From Rhodeus uyekii (taxonomy: Eukaryota > Chordata > Actinopteri > Cypriniformes > Acheilognathidae), in contig JAWRVZ010000153.1 of the NCBI GenBank assembly GCA_037043235.1, positions 640,001-704,000 on the forward strand: 64,000 nucleotides of DNA, written 5' to 3'. The notes under the pieces were generated by a model, which saw nothing but the letters and a program-made list of their open reading frames with translations, did no database searches and had not been told where the DNA came from. Numbering within the stretch: the stretch's first letter is position 1; each line of letters begins with the position of its first letter. A program made the position numbers and the translations under genes. Shown here piece by piece: positions 28,479 through 41,500 of this stretch.

Positions 28479-31400
28479 ATAGCAATGTGGATATGTTTGC
28501 ACCAGCTCTGCAATTCACCAGCATCATGACAACAGATTAAAATCACACTGTTATGATAGATTATATTTGAGACTATATACATTTGGCTATGTGAGACTAT
28601 AGTTTAAAGTAATCCCTTTTGGCATTATAGTACAGAATAGCTCATTCTGCATTTTCCTGAGCGTCGAACTTGTTTTATGTGTCACAGAATGGAAGAGAGG
28701 CTCTTGGCAGCACTTAAACGCTACATCGTTTTGATTATCACATAAAAATAATAGGAAGTTGGGGAAGGCTTCTTTACAAGCTTTTACCACAATGGCAAAT
28801 AAAAAAACAGCAATTAATACATGAAAGTTCTTACATATAGCCCGGGTTAGATCACCATTGTAATAGTGTTACTGTAACAGCATTTTTATCTTATTAAAAT
28901 ATTTTTTTCTTTATCAGATGGATAGAACTTAACTTTCAATGAACCCAGAATATTCCATTAATGATGAAGGTCTCAAACCTCAAACGGATGAATGAAAATA
29001 TTACCCTTCATCTTAGCGGAAAAAATCTTTTCTTGGCAGCTTGAGTTTCTGACATGCATATTAAAATGAAAGATCTTGCGAATGACACAGTCATAAGAAC
29101 ATCAAACAAGGCGGACTCATTAATCACGTTATTTTTGGACGAGCGGTACTCATTTTTCTAGGTGGAACCCAGTCTGTGGCGTGAGGAGATGTTAGCATAT
29201 AGCCGGAGACCGTTCGCGGCTGTAAAGTGAGCGCGCGATGTAATGCGCACCAGCACGCACTGCTCGGATAATTAACTCCCCGTCAAACACATTAGACAAC
29301 TGTTAGATTTTGCAATTAGGACAAATCAGCTTAAAACTGCAAATATGGCGGGACGCAGATGCTGCGACTGCAAGGACGTTGTGCGAGTCTTCCAACAGCT
29401 CTGAGAGACAAAGGACAGGCCTGTTATATCCGTCATAAATTTCCAAAGAGAATTGAATTTCAAGATCATTTCAGCAGTCGGTACATTATGTAAGCATTAA
29501 TCAGCTTCATTGGCAGCAAAAAGTCTCCCAGGATAGGGTGATCGCTGTGATGGACTATCTTTTTAGCATTGATAAACAGCCATAAGACAGTTTATCTGAG
29601 TTAAGCAGAGAGTAAATTAAAACGACTATCTGCATACTCGGCTGTTAGAGAGCTCCGGTTACAGATTTCTCACCAAGTCCCGAGGTCCAACAACATTTAC
29701 ATAATTATTATCTGTTTACTGGGAGCTATTTCTTCCTGCATCCCTTGCCCGTGTTATTTATAATTCCCTGCATTTGCAGAACCCGCTGATAGATGGCAGA
29801 CGCCCGGCCATTGGCTGATCATATCTGGGGCATTTCTCACTGTTGCTCAGCTCTAAATAATGTTGATACGACAGTGGAATGGAAGAGATTGTTTGTCTTC
29901 AATACGTTGTGTGTGTGCGTTTATGCCAGAGGAATATTTTATTGCTCGGTGGTTGCTCTTTCCTCGCTCTAGAGACTTCAAGTCAACATGAAATGACGTT
30001 TGCAATCCATTTGACTTCCATCTGTTGATTTTCAGAGTGAAAAAGTATAAAACATAATCTTTGTTCATATTGAGATCTCTTTTGTGCTGCTGCTGCTGCT
30101 GTGGCATCTTGGCAAATCTCAGCACAGTTTGAAATGTGGTTGAGATCTCTAGAGAAAACGTTTCCTCGTTTGAAATTTGAATGTCCAAGAAAGAGAAATT
30201 GAGCTGAAGAAAGTAAGAACAAGTCAGACCTGGGTAGAAAGAGAGTGGGAGAGATCATTTACATAAACCATACACAACATATGGACTTTACATAAACACC
30301 CTGTATATCTAAGAGTACCTTTAGGGAACGCCGTTAATGTCTCATATCGGTGTTATACAGGACTCAAATATTAAAGTTCAATACTGGCTAATGATTGATC
30401 TTCTATTCGAGTCGCTATTTACATTAGTGCCTCAATTACTCAACACGTGTTGCCCCAGGGCACAATAAAGCTCCCACGCAGAAGGAAATATCATCAGCCC
30501 ACTTCCTCTAATGTAATATATGTTTCCAAACAAATGACACGCGATACGCTAAATGCCCGTTTCCGTGTGTGCCTTCGTTGTGATTTCCTCTGTCTCTGAA
30601 ATAGATTGCAATCATTTTTTCCACAATATCTAATGTGTCATTTGCACAATTTGATTAAAGGGCCAGAAAGCGATGTGAGCGCAAGGTTAGTGTATACTCC
30701 TACGCAAACTGATGCTTTTAGGGACTTTGTTTAGAGTTTTAAAAATACGAGGTACAGTATGAACCTTAATAGCAATAACAGAATCCCTGTTAAAACTATT
30801 TGAGCAGCCTCGCTATATCTAACCAGTTGCCTCGTAAAAGAGCGTTTATGCATATAGTGATTTGCGGCGTCCAAAAGCCCACAAGCAACCTTTGGCCGTG
30901 TAATATAGCTGTCAAACAAGATGACAAAGAAACAAATGTTAACATTAAGCAAATGAGGCAATAACAGAATATTATTGTGAGTGATGTCATTGCAGTGTTG
31001 GAAATTAACCTGGGCTCAGGGCACAAAAGTGTCAAAAATACTCCAATTTAAAATATTGGAAAATTAATTCATCCTTTTATTTGAATATATTTAATATAAT
31101 ATGATATTAGTATTTAAACTTCAGCATTGAAAACACTGAAAAAAATCCTCATAAAAGGTAACACTGTAAAAGAAAAGACTTAAATTATGACATTAAATTA
31201 TGATTTGTCTCAAATTCAGCAAAACGTTAAACAAAACGATTCAAACCAAAAAAAAAAAAAAAAAGTGAATGAACTTGTACATTTATGTCAGAAATTGTTT
31301 GAAAAGTTTAATTATCATTCATCTTGCCCAAGAAATAATAATTTACACACTGCTGCAATTTATATTCAAATGCTTCTCATAACAAAACATGAATTTTTAG

Positions 31401-31610
31401 TGGCAAGAAAAATGGTTTCTTGTTAAAATAGAATATTATCTTTTTATTGGCAAAAGCACATCAATTTCGGCAGGGAGTTCAACAGTATGAATGTATATAC
31501 GCACAGACACACACACACACACGGATCCACATTGAGTTTCCATGCTTTATGGGGACTTTCCATAGACATAATGGTTTTTATACTGTACATGCATACTGTA
31601 TCCACTAACC
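28479..31610. other. Non-coding stretch, possible conserved elements
   Basis: About 3.1 kb without a recognised transposon. The parts at about 29280-29800 and 30340-30680 are non-repetitive, with TAAT cores, ATTAAT motifs and a CACGTG E-box (30444). A (TGC)n of five to six units lies at about 30087-30103, poly-A at 31249-31264 and a short (CA)n at 31507-31521. No gene is supported. Confidence 0.45.
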
Positions 31611-31878
31611 CAGGGGTCGGCAACCTTTAATGTTGAAAGAGCCATATAAAAAATATAAAAAAATCAAATATGTCCGGAGGTGCGGAGCGATCATTCGGTT
31701 TGAGGGGGGGGTGTGGTGGTCCGCGGAGCGACACTCATGCGGTGCGACACTCCTTCTTTCTTCCGTGGGCGGAGCGATAGCGGACCGAGCGCGGATAGCG
31801 GGACCGCTGCTACAAGTTACGTGCAGGGGATGAAAGAGCCGCAGCACAGGGGTGAAAGAGTGGGGTTGCCGACCCCTG
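31611..31878. mobile_element. hAT-type MITE with 8-bp target duplication
   Basis: The element starts CAGGGGTCGGCAACCTT and ends GGGGTTGCCGACCCCTG, an inverted repeat of about 16-17 bp with one mismatch. It is flanked by CACTAACC (31603-31610) and CCCTAACC (31879-31886), an 8-bp duplication with one difference, diagnostic of hAT transposition. The interior is CpG-rich with repeated GGAGCGA motifs and an AAAGAGCC block at each side. At 268 bp it has no coding capacity. Confidence 0.9.
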
Positions 31879-31951
31879 CCCTAACCTACCCATCACAGAA
31901 AACATTTTTATATTAAAAAAGTATAATTTAGTAAGTTTATTAAACCCTTTC

Positions 31952-32012
31952 TGTCAGGGTTCTGCCACATTCGGTCTAGTAATCTCTTTTTTGTTGTGGC
32001 AGAGCTCTGACA
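31952..32012 (+). repeat. Hairpin at the LTR start, copy B
   Basis: Arms 31952-31968 and 31996-32012 (17 nt each) pair throughout if two G-U wobbles are allowed; the loop is 27 nt. Compared with copy A, the inner CTGTCAC/GTGACAG pairing has become CTGCCAC/GTGGCAG, a change on both sides that keeps the pair. Confidence 0.7.
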
Positions 32013-32493
32013 CTACCGTAATGTCTCGAGCTGTGTGTGTGTGTGTGTGCACACGGCTTCGAGTGTTCGAGTCGCATGCCAGCTTGTCTGTGTGACGTCT
32101 TGTGTGTGAGTTATGATGTCCGGTCCCGAGACTTTGGTCATTAGTTTCATTCATCCCAGCTGTTTTCCCTCGTTAACTTCCCCATGTGCTCCCTTTATAA
32201 TCCCGTCATGTTTGCTGTCCTGTGTTGCTTCATTGTCGTCTGTCTTCAGTCCTGATGTCTAGTCTAGTCGAGTCCTAGTTGTTTTCTAGTTGAGACCTAG
32301 TTGAATCCAAGTGGAGTCCTAGTTGAATTCTGGTTAATTCTAGTGAGTCCTAATCCAGTACTTGACGCTTTGGTCACATTTGGTCAAGTTGTGGCGGTTC
32401 TACGGCCCCACCCTGTGGAATATTTCAGTCTTGAAGTCCTTTGCTTCAAATCTCTTGTGCAAACACTTTCTGTTAATTCCAGGTCTTACCTGT
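31952..32493 (+). mobile_element. LTR copy B, related to the solo LTR at 237
   Basis: It starts TGTCAGGGTTCTGCCAC and shares with copy A the opening hairpin, the AATGTCTCGAG block (32020), a CCCTTTATAATCCC TATA-like block (about 32192) and a zone of degenerate AGTC/CTAG repeats (about 32250-32350). The far end is not clear: no CCCCTGACA end or matching target duplication could be found, so the right boundary is approximate and the copy may be truncated. A short (GT)n lies at 32032-32047. Confidence 0.6.
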
Positions 32494-34943
32494 GACTGAA
32501 AAGAAAGAAGGAAAGAAAGGGAGAGGCAGAAAATGGTTCCCCTGAATTATTTTCCCACACAGTAAGATTTATTGAGTTGGCTGAGGTGAATATGTCACTG
32601 TAATGCATACAGGCTAATATCCCGGTCCACAATCCACAGCATTAGGGCAAGCGTGAATACATTTGGCTGGTTACAACCCTCACTAATCAATCAAATGCAC
32701 GCAGAGGGTGTTTTTGCCCACAGAGCCCAACTTCTTGCTCATTACACCCACAAATCATACATTACACATTCTGTACGGTACTAAATCCGCCGTTCACTCC
32801 TACCAAGACTCATAAAACTGAAAACACACCGTCAGGTTATTAGTCTGGGGAAAGATTTGGGAAAACACATATTCAACAATGAGAAGCCATCGTCTAGGCA
32901 TCGTATGGATAAGAAAAGCCAAAACATAAGGGGAAAAAGCAGCACTTTGCAGCTGACAAGTGCATATTTGCTTGTGCCTCAAGAGAGCGGATAGCCGGCA
33001 AATACGCATTTCAGTACAAGAGAAAGATGAGGTGCCATGAATAAAATTACATTTATTGTCTATGTGCTTGTAGGGGAATGAAAATCTGATGTGCAATATG
33101 GTCTGTCTATTTTCACCCAAAAAACAACAACATGAAAATCCCGGGATCAAGCTAAACCTGAAAATATCAATCCAACCATTAAAGCATTGGATGATCTTCC
33201 ATGTTATTCAGTTAATAACATAAGAACATCAAAAATCTACTCCATAACATACATGAAAAAGATGTAGACCATAAAACTAGACGCATGGGATGACAAAAGC
33301 GATTCGTTTTGGCTGGGTTCAGTAAGACTCCAAACTGAGTCTGAGGATGGCGACTGGTCTCCATTAGTGGGCTTGGATGGGCGGTGGAGGTCTGGAAGCC
33401 ACCGAGACGGGTGATAATGAAGGTAATCTTGCCCAACACACCAGCTAGAGAGGGTCGCAATCCTTTTTCCTTTTAAAAGCTGCTCTTAACTCCACAACAA
33501 CATGGTGTAGTAGATCAGATGGTCACAGGAAGCATTTCAAATGCAGAGTATTTCTAAAAGGAAATGGATTGCCTGAGTGCAGATGAATGAAAGACAACTC
33601 TTCAGGACGAGAATCCGAGAAAAGAAAGCCGTGTTACACAATACCTTGTGGGTTTCAACATCCTTGCACAGACGAAGACCTTTCCGGAAAACCAAACTCT
33701 GATGTGACACAAATTGTATTCATAGAACTGCCGCTACAACTTCAATGGACATGCAACAACTGAGATGGTTTACCTTAGCCGGTAGAAACTAGGACACTAC
33801 GTTTATACACACTTAGCTCTATTACACACACACTTTCCTCAGAGTTTCAGTGCCAGCTAGTCAGGCCTGTCTCCGAGGCTGATGTTTCTATGGCAGCCCA
33901 TGCTAAAGTCCTTAAAGGCTTTAAGCAGCTTATAAACTTCGGAGGAAATAAACTTCAACATCCCTCCGCAGATTTGAAAGCCGTTTAAATCCCACAGGGT
34001 TTGATGTACAACCCACATACTTCTAATATCTAAACTGATTACACCAAAAATTGTGCGCATTTCGGGTTTAATATCCCTTAAACGATCCGGTCCATCAACA
34101 ATTAAATGTTTGTCATAATTTCTGGTTATTTTTTATGTGTTTTACCATTTTTCATGCATAAATAGGTGGTGTAACACGCTTACAGTCAAAGCTAACCGAG
34201 ACAGACGTTTCATTCTTAGCGCACGCAGGAAGTTCAGGCGAAAAGAAGTTGCTAATTGCATTTGTCGCTCCATTGTAATAAGCTTTGAAAAATCAAGTGC
34301 TTGTCTGCCTAAAAATGGCAAAAGTCCAAAATAACAAAGTTTAATGGTACTTTAGAACTAGTTTACAGTAATTTACAGTAGAATTTTCGGTCAATACGTT
34401 TCCTTGTCCTCCATATCCACTACGTGAAAGACTCTTTTTATCTAACGTGGAAATTCAAAGTATAAATCAGGTATGTAAGTAACTAAGAAGGGTACAAAAA
34501 ATGTGAATTTCATGTGAAAAATCTAAAATGTAAATCGCACGATTATTGACACTTATTAAGAACATGCACATGCTATTTGTTTGTTAATATGCAAATCATC
34601 TAAATGGTAGTATTCATTTGTGATGCAATGTAGATATATAACCTTCTTAATGCATTACAAAACATAATACACCTTTTGCATTCCCGGGTCTGTATGGACC
34701 CAGTGTAACGTTAGCTTATAAAACAACTATAACTTCCTATTTTTTTTAACCAAAACCACATTGTATCTAATCAGTAACTTCTCATTTTGAGCGAATGCAG
34801 AACGTTATTAAAGTATAAAATGTTAGCATGTTTTTACCATGCTATTACTTAATTTACCTCCCGTTTTGTAAATGGACAAAAAAAAAAAAACAATTATTTG
34901 AAATTATATTTTAAAGAACTACAGTAAAAACCAGTGTGACGCA
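32494..34943. other. Non-coding stretch, no gene seen
   Basis: No transposon is recognised apart from a possible element around 34675-34955, where CCCGGGTCTGTATGGACCCA is an internal palindrome. Frames of up to 116 codons (32800-33150 minus) show no resemblance to known proteins. Confidence 0.45.
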
Positions 34944-34991
34944 AAAAAAAAAAAAAAAAAAAAAAAAAAATTATATATATATATATATATA
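34944..34991. repeat. Poly-A followed by (TA)n
   Basis: A run of 26-27 A runs into about ten TA units. Confidence 0.95.
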
Positions 34992-35261
34992 TTTCTGAGA
35001 AACTTTATTTGAATATATAATTAAATGACATTTATAAGAACAGATAATATGTGAATTACCTGTATTTACTCCATTGACTAAACTTAAGTTCATTTGACTG
35101 AAAGTGCAACTGCAATTGACATGAATGGAAATAAAATTTCAGTTTTATTTGCATTCGGATTTTCAATGATTTTCTCTTAATTAATATTAGGTTCATGTTA
35201 TTCAATTGCAATTGACAACTATTAATAATTTGAGCAGTTATTTAAAAAAACACTGCATACA

Positions 35262-35645
35262 CAACCATTCAAAAGTGTGATCTCAGTAATATTTTTGTAT
35301 GTTTTTTAAAGAGGTCTGTATTTATTTGATAAAAAATACAGTAACCATGGTCATTTTGTGAAATATTATTAAAATTTTTAATTACAAATTTTTAAAAGTT
35401 TAATTCATTCCTGTGATGATAAATTTGAATTTTCAGCATCATTATTGCAATCTGACGCATGATCCTTCAGAAATCATTCTAATATGCTAATCAGGAATCA
35501 ATTGTGTTGCTTCACATTTTAGTGGAACCATTTCTCAGTAGTCTTCATGAATGAAATGGTTTGTAACATAATAAATGTCTTTACTCTCACTTTCTGATTG
35601 ATTTAATGCATCCTTGATGAATAAACTTAAAACCTTTTGAACGGA
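35262..35645 (-). repeat. High-copy cyprinid dispersed repeat, copy 2
   Basis: This is the same family as at 7876, in the opposite orientation. On the plus strand it carries CATGATCCTTCAGAAATCAT, TCTAATATGCTAATCAGG and an end at CCTTTTGAACGG. Confidence 0.8.
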
Positions 35646-37166
35646 AATGTACATTCTCAAACATGAATCTTTGTTTAGCTCTAAATCATTTGATACCTGA
35701 TCAAAGCAACTCCGTGACCCTCGATATAAAACATCAACCTTCACTCTGCTGGTGTGTGATGCGACTTCATCAAAAGCACGGAACGAAACATGCGCTCAAT
35801 CAAAGACACAGATGTAGTCGACACTGTTGAGCAGTTTCAATCAAACCAAACTCCTGGCCTAAACAGATATCTTCAAGCAAAACCTTGAAAAGTACATGTA
35901 CAAAAGCTGCAGTCGAGAAAGTGACACGAAGGATAAACAAAGTCGATCACTTTGGAAACAGACAGATTGCTCTCTGGTGCTTCATCGGAGTGAAATAATC
36001 ACCTTCTAAAGGCAGTATTCATGCATTGCACTTAGAGACAGATATAGATCTCTTTGGCTGTCTGCATCATGCACTAAAGTATTGACCATGTCAAACTAGG
36101 GGTTTGAAGGGAGAGCATTTATGTGTTGTGGATACGTTGCAATTCTACCTTTCACCCTCCTCCTTTCATGTTTTCAGCCCTAAAATGCCTCAGTCAGTCT
36201 GAAATTCCCCCGAATTTTGCCACTATCACCTTCCTCAAATCACAGCCATAATCCCTGCGTGAATCTCTAGCTCAATTACGGCTTTCTGGAGAGCAGGATT
36301 ACAGTAAGAGGTGAAAGCCTGAACTCGGTGTGACAGGAAGAGAGAAGGAGAGAGGAGAGGACAGGAGGAGAGGGGAGAGGAGGAAAATAGACAGACGCAA
36401 CAATGACGGATAAAAGCCCAAAAAGCCTGTCAGCCGTCAGCGGAGCAGTCATGCATGCAGGGCCCTGCAGACGGACACAGTTGTGTGTGCTTCCAGGCCT
36501 GGACTTCTCTACTAAGAGGAGAGGTGGATGAGCAAGAGGACAGGGTAGTGACAGGGTGAGGTGTTTGAGAGCACAGGGTCAAGATTTCCACAGCTCCTGA
36601 GAATAATATCCAGCACAAGGGAGCATAAAATGAGAGAGAGAAGGAACTGAGAAGAAATGACAGAGAACAGCACAGCAACGCACACCGACTGCTGCTGACA
36701 GAAGACACAAAGACAAAAATACAGTAAAATCCTAAAATTTTAATGTTAAATATCTTTATAACCTTCACTGACATTAGTTGTGACGGATCACCAGGATTCG
36801 TTGGAAAATATACACTTGGCTAATATTAACATATTGAAAATAGAAGTACAAAAAATACTGATTACTGATTTTTCTTCAGTCTTTCTTGGTATTAAAGGTG
36901 TAAAGCTGGATGCATACTGTATGATTTATAATATTCCACCTTGGACTGTTGTTTGTCAGACTATCAGGATATGATCCCCGCTGTAAGTCTAAGCTGCACA
37001 GCAGTCAAGAAGTGTTAAAAAACAGACTTCTTCACGCAAGAATGTCCAGAGTTGTACATCATCAATCAATTTACATACCGGATTGAAATTTTGGCTAACA
37101 AACAAAAACAATCTCTGGCATTAATTGGCATTAACCCTGCTTTTCTTGAGATATATATATATAAAT
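35646..37166. other. Non-coding stretch with a purine tract
   Basis: A purine-rich run (GAGAGGA-type) lies at about 36336-36395. No gene is supported; the 114-codon minus frame at 36430-36774 reads through this biased sequence and looks like chance. Confidence 0.5.
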
Positions 37167-38042
37167 TATGGTGTGAAAAGGGAAAAGAATCCAGTTTGCG
37201 TAAGTCCTGTGGGTGAAAATACTGATTCAAGCTGATAGAAGAGCAACTTTGACTGAAATAACCACTCGTTACAACCGAGCTATGCAGCAAAGCATTTGTG
37301 AAGCCACAACACGCACAACCTTGAGGCTGAGGGGCTACAACAGCAGAACACCCCACCGGGTACCACTCATCTCCACTACAAATAGGAAAAAGATGCTACG
37401 ATTTGACAAGCTCACCAAAATTGGACAGTTGAAGACTGGAAAAATTATGAGTCTCGATTTCTGTTGAGACATTCAGATGGTAGAGTCAGAATTTGGCGTA
37501 AACAGAATGAGAACATGGATCCGCCATGCCTTGTTACCACTGTGCAGACTGGTGATGGTGGTGTAATGGTGTGGGGGATGTTTTCTTGGCACACTTTAGG
37601 CCCCTTAGTGCCAAATGGACATCGTTTAAATGCCACGGCCTACCTGTAAATTGTTTCTGACCATGTCCATCCCTTTATGACCACCATGTACCCATCCTCT
37701 AATGCTACTTCCAGCAGGATAATGCACCATGTCACAAAGCTAAAATCATTTCAAATTGATTTCTTGAACATGACAATGAATTCACTGACAATGAGTCACC
37801 AGATCTCAACCCAATAGAGCATCTTTGGGATGTGGTGGAACGGGAACTTTGTGCCCTGGATGTGCATCCCACAAATCTCCATCAACTGCAAGATGCTTCC
37901 TATCAGTATGGGCCAACATTTCTAAAGAACACTTTCAGCACCTTGTTGAATCAATGCCAAGTAGAATTAAGGCAGTTCTGAAGGTGAAAGGGGGTCAAAC
38001 ACAGTATTAGTATGGTGTTGCTAATAATCCTTTATGTGAGTG
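37167..38042 (+). mobile_element. Tc1-like transposon, copy 2, 5' truncated
   Basis: This is the same family as the copy at 5599, in inverse orientation. The right end AATCCTTTATGTGAGTG meets TA at 38043-38044. The left end is lost: recognisable similarity starts at about 37167, just after a short TA run. Confidence 0.9.
37213..38010 (+). pseudogene. Tc1-like transposase remnant (copy 2)
   Basis: The DNA-binding part (IQADRRATLTEITTRYNRAM) opens the remnant at 37213. A small deletion near 37403 shifts the frame. A second deletion of about 14 bases near 37446 removes the first catalytic Asp, so that only ESRF of the SDESRF motif remains. The middle (HSDGRVRIW, GDGGVMVWGMF) is readable to 37649, where a stop interrupts it. 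The second Asp survives in QQDNAPCH (about 37709-37732), followed by a stop and a 12-base loss. The Glu is kept in NPIEHLWDV (about 37810-37836). The C-terminal part reads to 38010. The damage differs from that in copy 1, so the two copies decayed independently. Confidence 0.88.
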
Positions 38043-38059
38043 TACCGCTAGTGGTAGTG

Positions 38060-38240
38060 CCGGCAACTTTATTGGTAGCATAGCCTTACTGGACTATGTT
38101 CATTGTCATGTTCTAGCCAATGCCATGAATTGCCTAGCCATGTTAGCCCATGTCATGTCTCACTGTTACCATGCCTTGTTGTTGCCATGCCATGCCAAGT
38201 CTACCCCATGCCATGCCTTGTTCTATGTATTGTTTTGGAC
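38060..38240. repeat. Degenerate CATGCC-type short repeats
   Basis: Variants of GCCATG/CATGCC/CATGTC recur more than ten times (for example CCATGCCATGCC). They may belong to a retroelement LTR, since both LTR copies in this window also have short degenerate repeats, but no boundaries are visible. Confidence 0.55.
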
Positions 38241-38410
38241 TGATCCTTTGTTGCAGACCTCATGCCTGAATATAGTTTTTGATTCTGGATTGTCCTAAAA
38301 ATATACTGCACTTGGATTCTATTCGGCTTATATATCTTTAACCTATCTATATTTTGGTGATTTATTATAGTGTATATTTATTTGTATATATTATAAAATA
38401 AAGGAATTAA

Positions 38411-38710
38411 TATGTTTATTTAGCAAAAATGCATTGAATTGAACAAGTGACACATACACATTTTTTGTTACAAAAAATATTTTTAAAAAGCTGCTCTTTA
38501 AAATTTCAAGTCATTGAAAAAAATCATGAAAAATAACTTTCAATTTAGACAAAAATATTAAGCAACAGTTTTCACCATTACAGTAATAAATAAAAGAAAT
38601 AAAATTGCATTTTAAAATATGCTAAAAGAGTAACAATTTGTCATACTGCCTTTTTTCTGAACAGCCTTGAGAGCATAAAGGACTTATTTCAAAAACAAAA
38701 TACTATTACA
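38411..38710 (+). repeat. High-copy cyprinid dispersed repeat, copy 3
   Basis: Decayed blocks appear in the family order: TTTAGCAAAAATGCATTGAA, AAAATATTAAGCAACAGTTT, and a CCTTGAGAGCATAAAGGACT end. Confidence 0.65.
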
Positions 38711-39571
38711 TGTTGAATAGTACAATGTTGTTAATGTTACTACCTAACTATAGTAAGACACCAATGAAAACTCAAACAGCTCTTTAAGGTAACAACAGCA
38801 CTTTCTCACCGATTGCAGTGTGTGATTAGAATCTAGAGAAAAATTAATTGCAGAAACGTGTCAAAAGAAGAATATTACGAAAGCATGAGAGATTCTAATA
38901 CAATGCTCACCTTGCAAGCTTTATAATTATGTGACAGCAGCAAAGAAACTCAAGAACAAAAACAAGCTGCTTTATTTCATGTAAGACTGACAAGCAGTGG
39001 GCAAGGTCAACATTGCCAGGAAGTGGCTTTTATTGTGGAGAAAGAGAATGAGCTCACACGCGCGGCAGCATGGTGACAGATAGACGCACCAAAACACGTT
39101 AAATAATCAGTGGCAGGAGGCCTGGGTGGCTCGTTCTGTTATCTGCCAACTGAGACCCAGGGTTTGTCATTCGGCGCACTGCTGCTTTCAAAACCCAGAC
39201 TCCCTGGTACCTCGGCAGGAGAACGTCTCCTCATGTCATCTCAAACTTCGAAAGCAGAGCGATTCAGACACTCGGTTCAGCGTGCATGATGCTGTGGGGA
39301 GAAGAGGCAGCCCGTCGAGAGAAAGAACCGTCTCCCTCTCACTTTTTAAGGAGACACACCACTTCACAGTCAGTCTGAGTTCTGGTGATCCACCCCTTTA
39401 TGTGACCCGTCTACAAACAAACGCACACTCATGTACACAAACACACACAGTCCCTCACCAGAAGGTAGCCAGACAAAAAAAATCAGCCACAGAGAGTAGG
39501 AATTAAAAGCAAGCAATAGAGAAATAATAGTATAATATAATAGTATCAGTTAAAATTATTTATATATGAAT
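38711..39571. other. Non-coding stretch, no gene seen
   Basis: A 126-codon frame at 39126-39506 is rich in Ser, Arg and His and resembles no protein I know. It has no splice or promoter context that would support it. Confidence 0.5.
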
Positions 39572-39633
39572 AAATGTATAGTTTACTCAGCAAGAATGCA
39601 TTATATTGATGATTAAATGTTTGTTACAAAAGG

Positions 39634-39639
<6 letters not shown>
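39572..39639 (+). repeat. High-copy cyprinid dispersed repeat, copy 4 (fragment)
   Basis: TTTACTCAGCAAGAATGCAT and the following TGTTACAAAAGGTATTT match the opening blocks of the family. The copy is then interrupted by an (AT)n run. Confidence 0.6.

Positions 39640-39716
<77 letters not shown>
39640..39716. repeat. (AT)n microsatellite
   Basis: About 38 TA units lie inside the interrupted repeat copy. Confidence 0.97.
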
Positions 39717-39718
<2 letters not shown>

Positions 39719-40635
39719 TTAACAATACATGTTGTGATATATATATACCAACTACATTTCCCAGAAAACAGAATAAAATCACCAAATAGACTTAACTAAA
39801 GTGAAAAGTCCAAACTAGTCTTTTCAATTTTCTTCTTTATACACATCCAAGGTACCGTGATGAATTTATATGTTTTAATTCATAAATATATGACACAGTA
39901 CTGAACTGACTACTTTGACTTGCTTTTTCAATGAAAGGAACCAGATCAAGTCTTTTTCTCCAGAAAATAACCACCATATGTATGTGGCTGATGATAAAGT
40001 CTGAGTGCTGTGTTCATCTGTCTCTTCTGGCTCTAATTCCCAGACACGTATTGGCCATAATTGCCACTTGAGGAACACTTGGCACCCAGCATTTCTTCTT
40101 TCCACTGAGGTCGCATTTAAACCCAGTGGAGTGAATGGGCAGGGCCCAGTAGGGTGGCTCTCATGCAGGAGGGCTCCATAATGGGGGCATTTATTAAACG
40201 AGGGTGTAATCGCTCCGTGTGTAGCCAGCTCTGAGGGTCTCTAGTGCCTGCTAGGGGACACGGCTCCTACCTGCTTGACTTTCCAAATCAAGTATCATCG
40301 GTGTAATGCGCAGCAGGTTCTCAGAGTTTGCCAGTCAATGGCTCTTCTTGGGCTACTTTGATCCTGCTGAGAGGAGGAAGGGAACATTGTTTTTGACAAT
40401 GTCCTGCAATCTTCTCATATACAAACAGAGGTTTGATTTGGAGGAGAAGGACAATAGCTATTGAGAGATATTTGGAAATGTTTTTGTCTTCGTATTATTC
40501 TCTCGCTTCATAAAAGCGCTTTGGTTGTGTTGCAAAATCAAGCTGAAATGTATGAATATTATCATACAAATGTTTTACTATAAAAATATTATTCATCATC
40601 ATTGTTTATCCCATATTTAAATATGGTCTGCGTCC
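39717..40635. other. Non-coding stretch, no gene seen
   Basis: Balanced composition with no recognised repeat. A candidate conserved patch lies at about 40080-40400 (non-repetitive). Confidence 0.45.
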
Positions 40636-41500
40636 AGTGTTGACCAAGTTGCCCTAAAAAAGTAACTAATTAGCAGCCACTAATTACATCTTCAACAGTG
40701 TAATTAGATTACTGTATCAATAACACGTTCTAAAAAGTATTGCATTAGTTATTTATAGTAACTTTCTAAATCCCACACCAACAGTTGAACAAAGCAAGGA
40801 TAACCACTAGTGCAAACCTGAGATGGGATTTATTTATTTATTGGGTTTATCTGATTAACACATTCTTCAAACGTTCATAAAACTTGTATGAACACCCTGC
40901 AGTCGACCTTGGGTGATTTTTTTGTGGATGAAATTGTGTTAGTTAACAAATAAGATGATTTTATGATGTAAGCTAAGTATAATGGCAATGTTGCCTCATC
41001 TGAAGCAGAAAACATATACGTTTGCCTTATATAAGAGGACTGTATATTGGAATAAAAATGCAGAACAATGATTTACTGATGGCTAACGCTGGCATACAAG
41101 AGCAATGTGCAGATGAAAGTGTGCACATGGTTTGTGTTTAATTAAATTGTATTCTTTTGAAACTTGGTGAGAGTCAAATGTATACATGCAGAAGGCTTGG
41201 TTTATGATGATTTATACATTACATGAGTGTCTAAAATCAATGTTGTATTAAAGAATCGCATTCAGTCGAGCTTCTTGACATACACACTGCATTTGTGATC
41301 AATAACGCATTTTGCTAACACTGTGATGCTCAAAATGTTCTTGTAAATAGGCCATGATCAGTTAACTTGCAATATTCAGGTTTAAATATGCGTTCAACAC
41401 TATTTAGGCCATCTTTTCGGCTCAAACACTCAAGCAGGACTTTTTTGTCTCTGTCTTCAACTTATTCCCAGACGCTTTATCTTGCTCTTTTCCTGATAAT
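40636..41500. mobile_element. Possible decayed DNA transposon (CAGTGTTG-type end)
   Basis: It begins CAGTGTTGACCAAGTT, followed by AAAAAGTAACTAATTA and AGTGTAATTAGATTACTG, which resemble the end of the same TAACT/GTAAT-rich family seen at 23763. The right boundary is not visible, and the extent to 41500 is a guess. Confidence 0.35.

Noticed and set aside
34675..34955. A piggyBac-like element around CCCGGGTCTGTATGGACCCA
   Set aside because: Only a short palindrome is visible; no TTAA-flanked ends could be found.
39126..39506. A 126-codon plus-strand gene
   Set aside because: Biased composition and no resemblance to known proteins.
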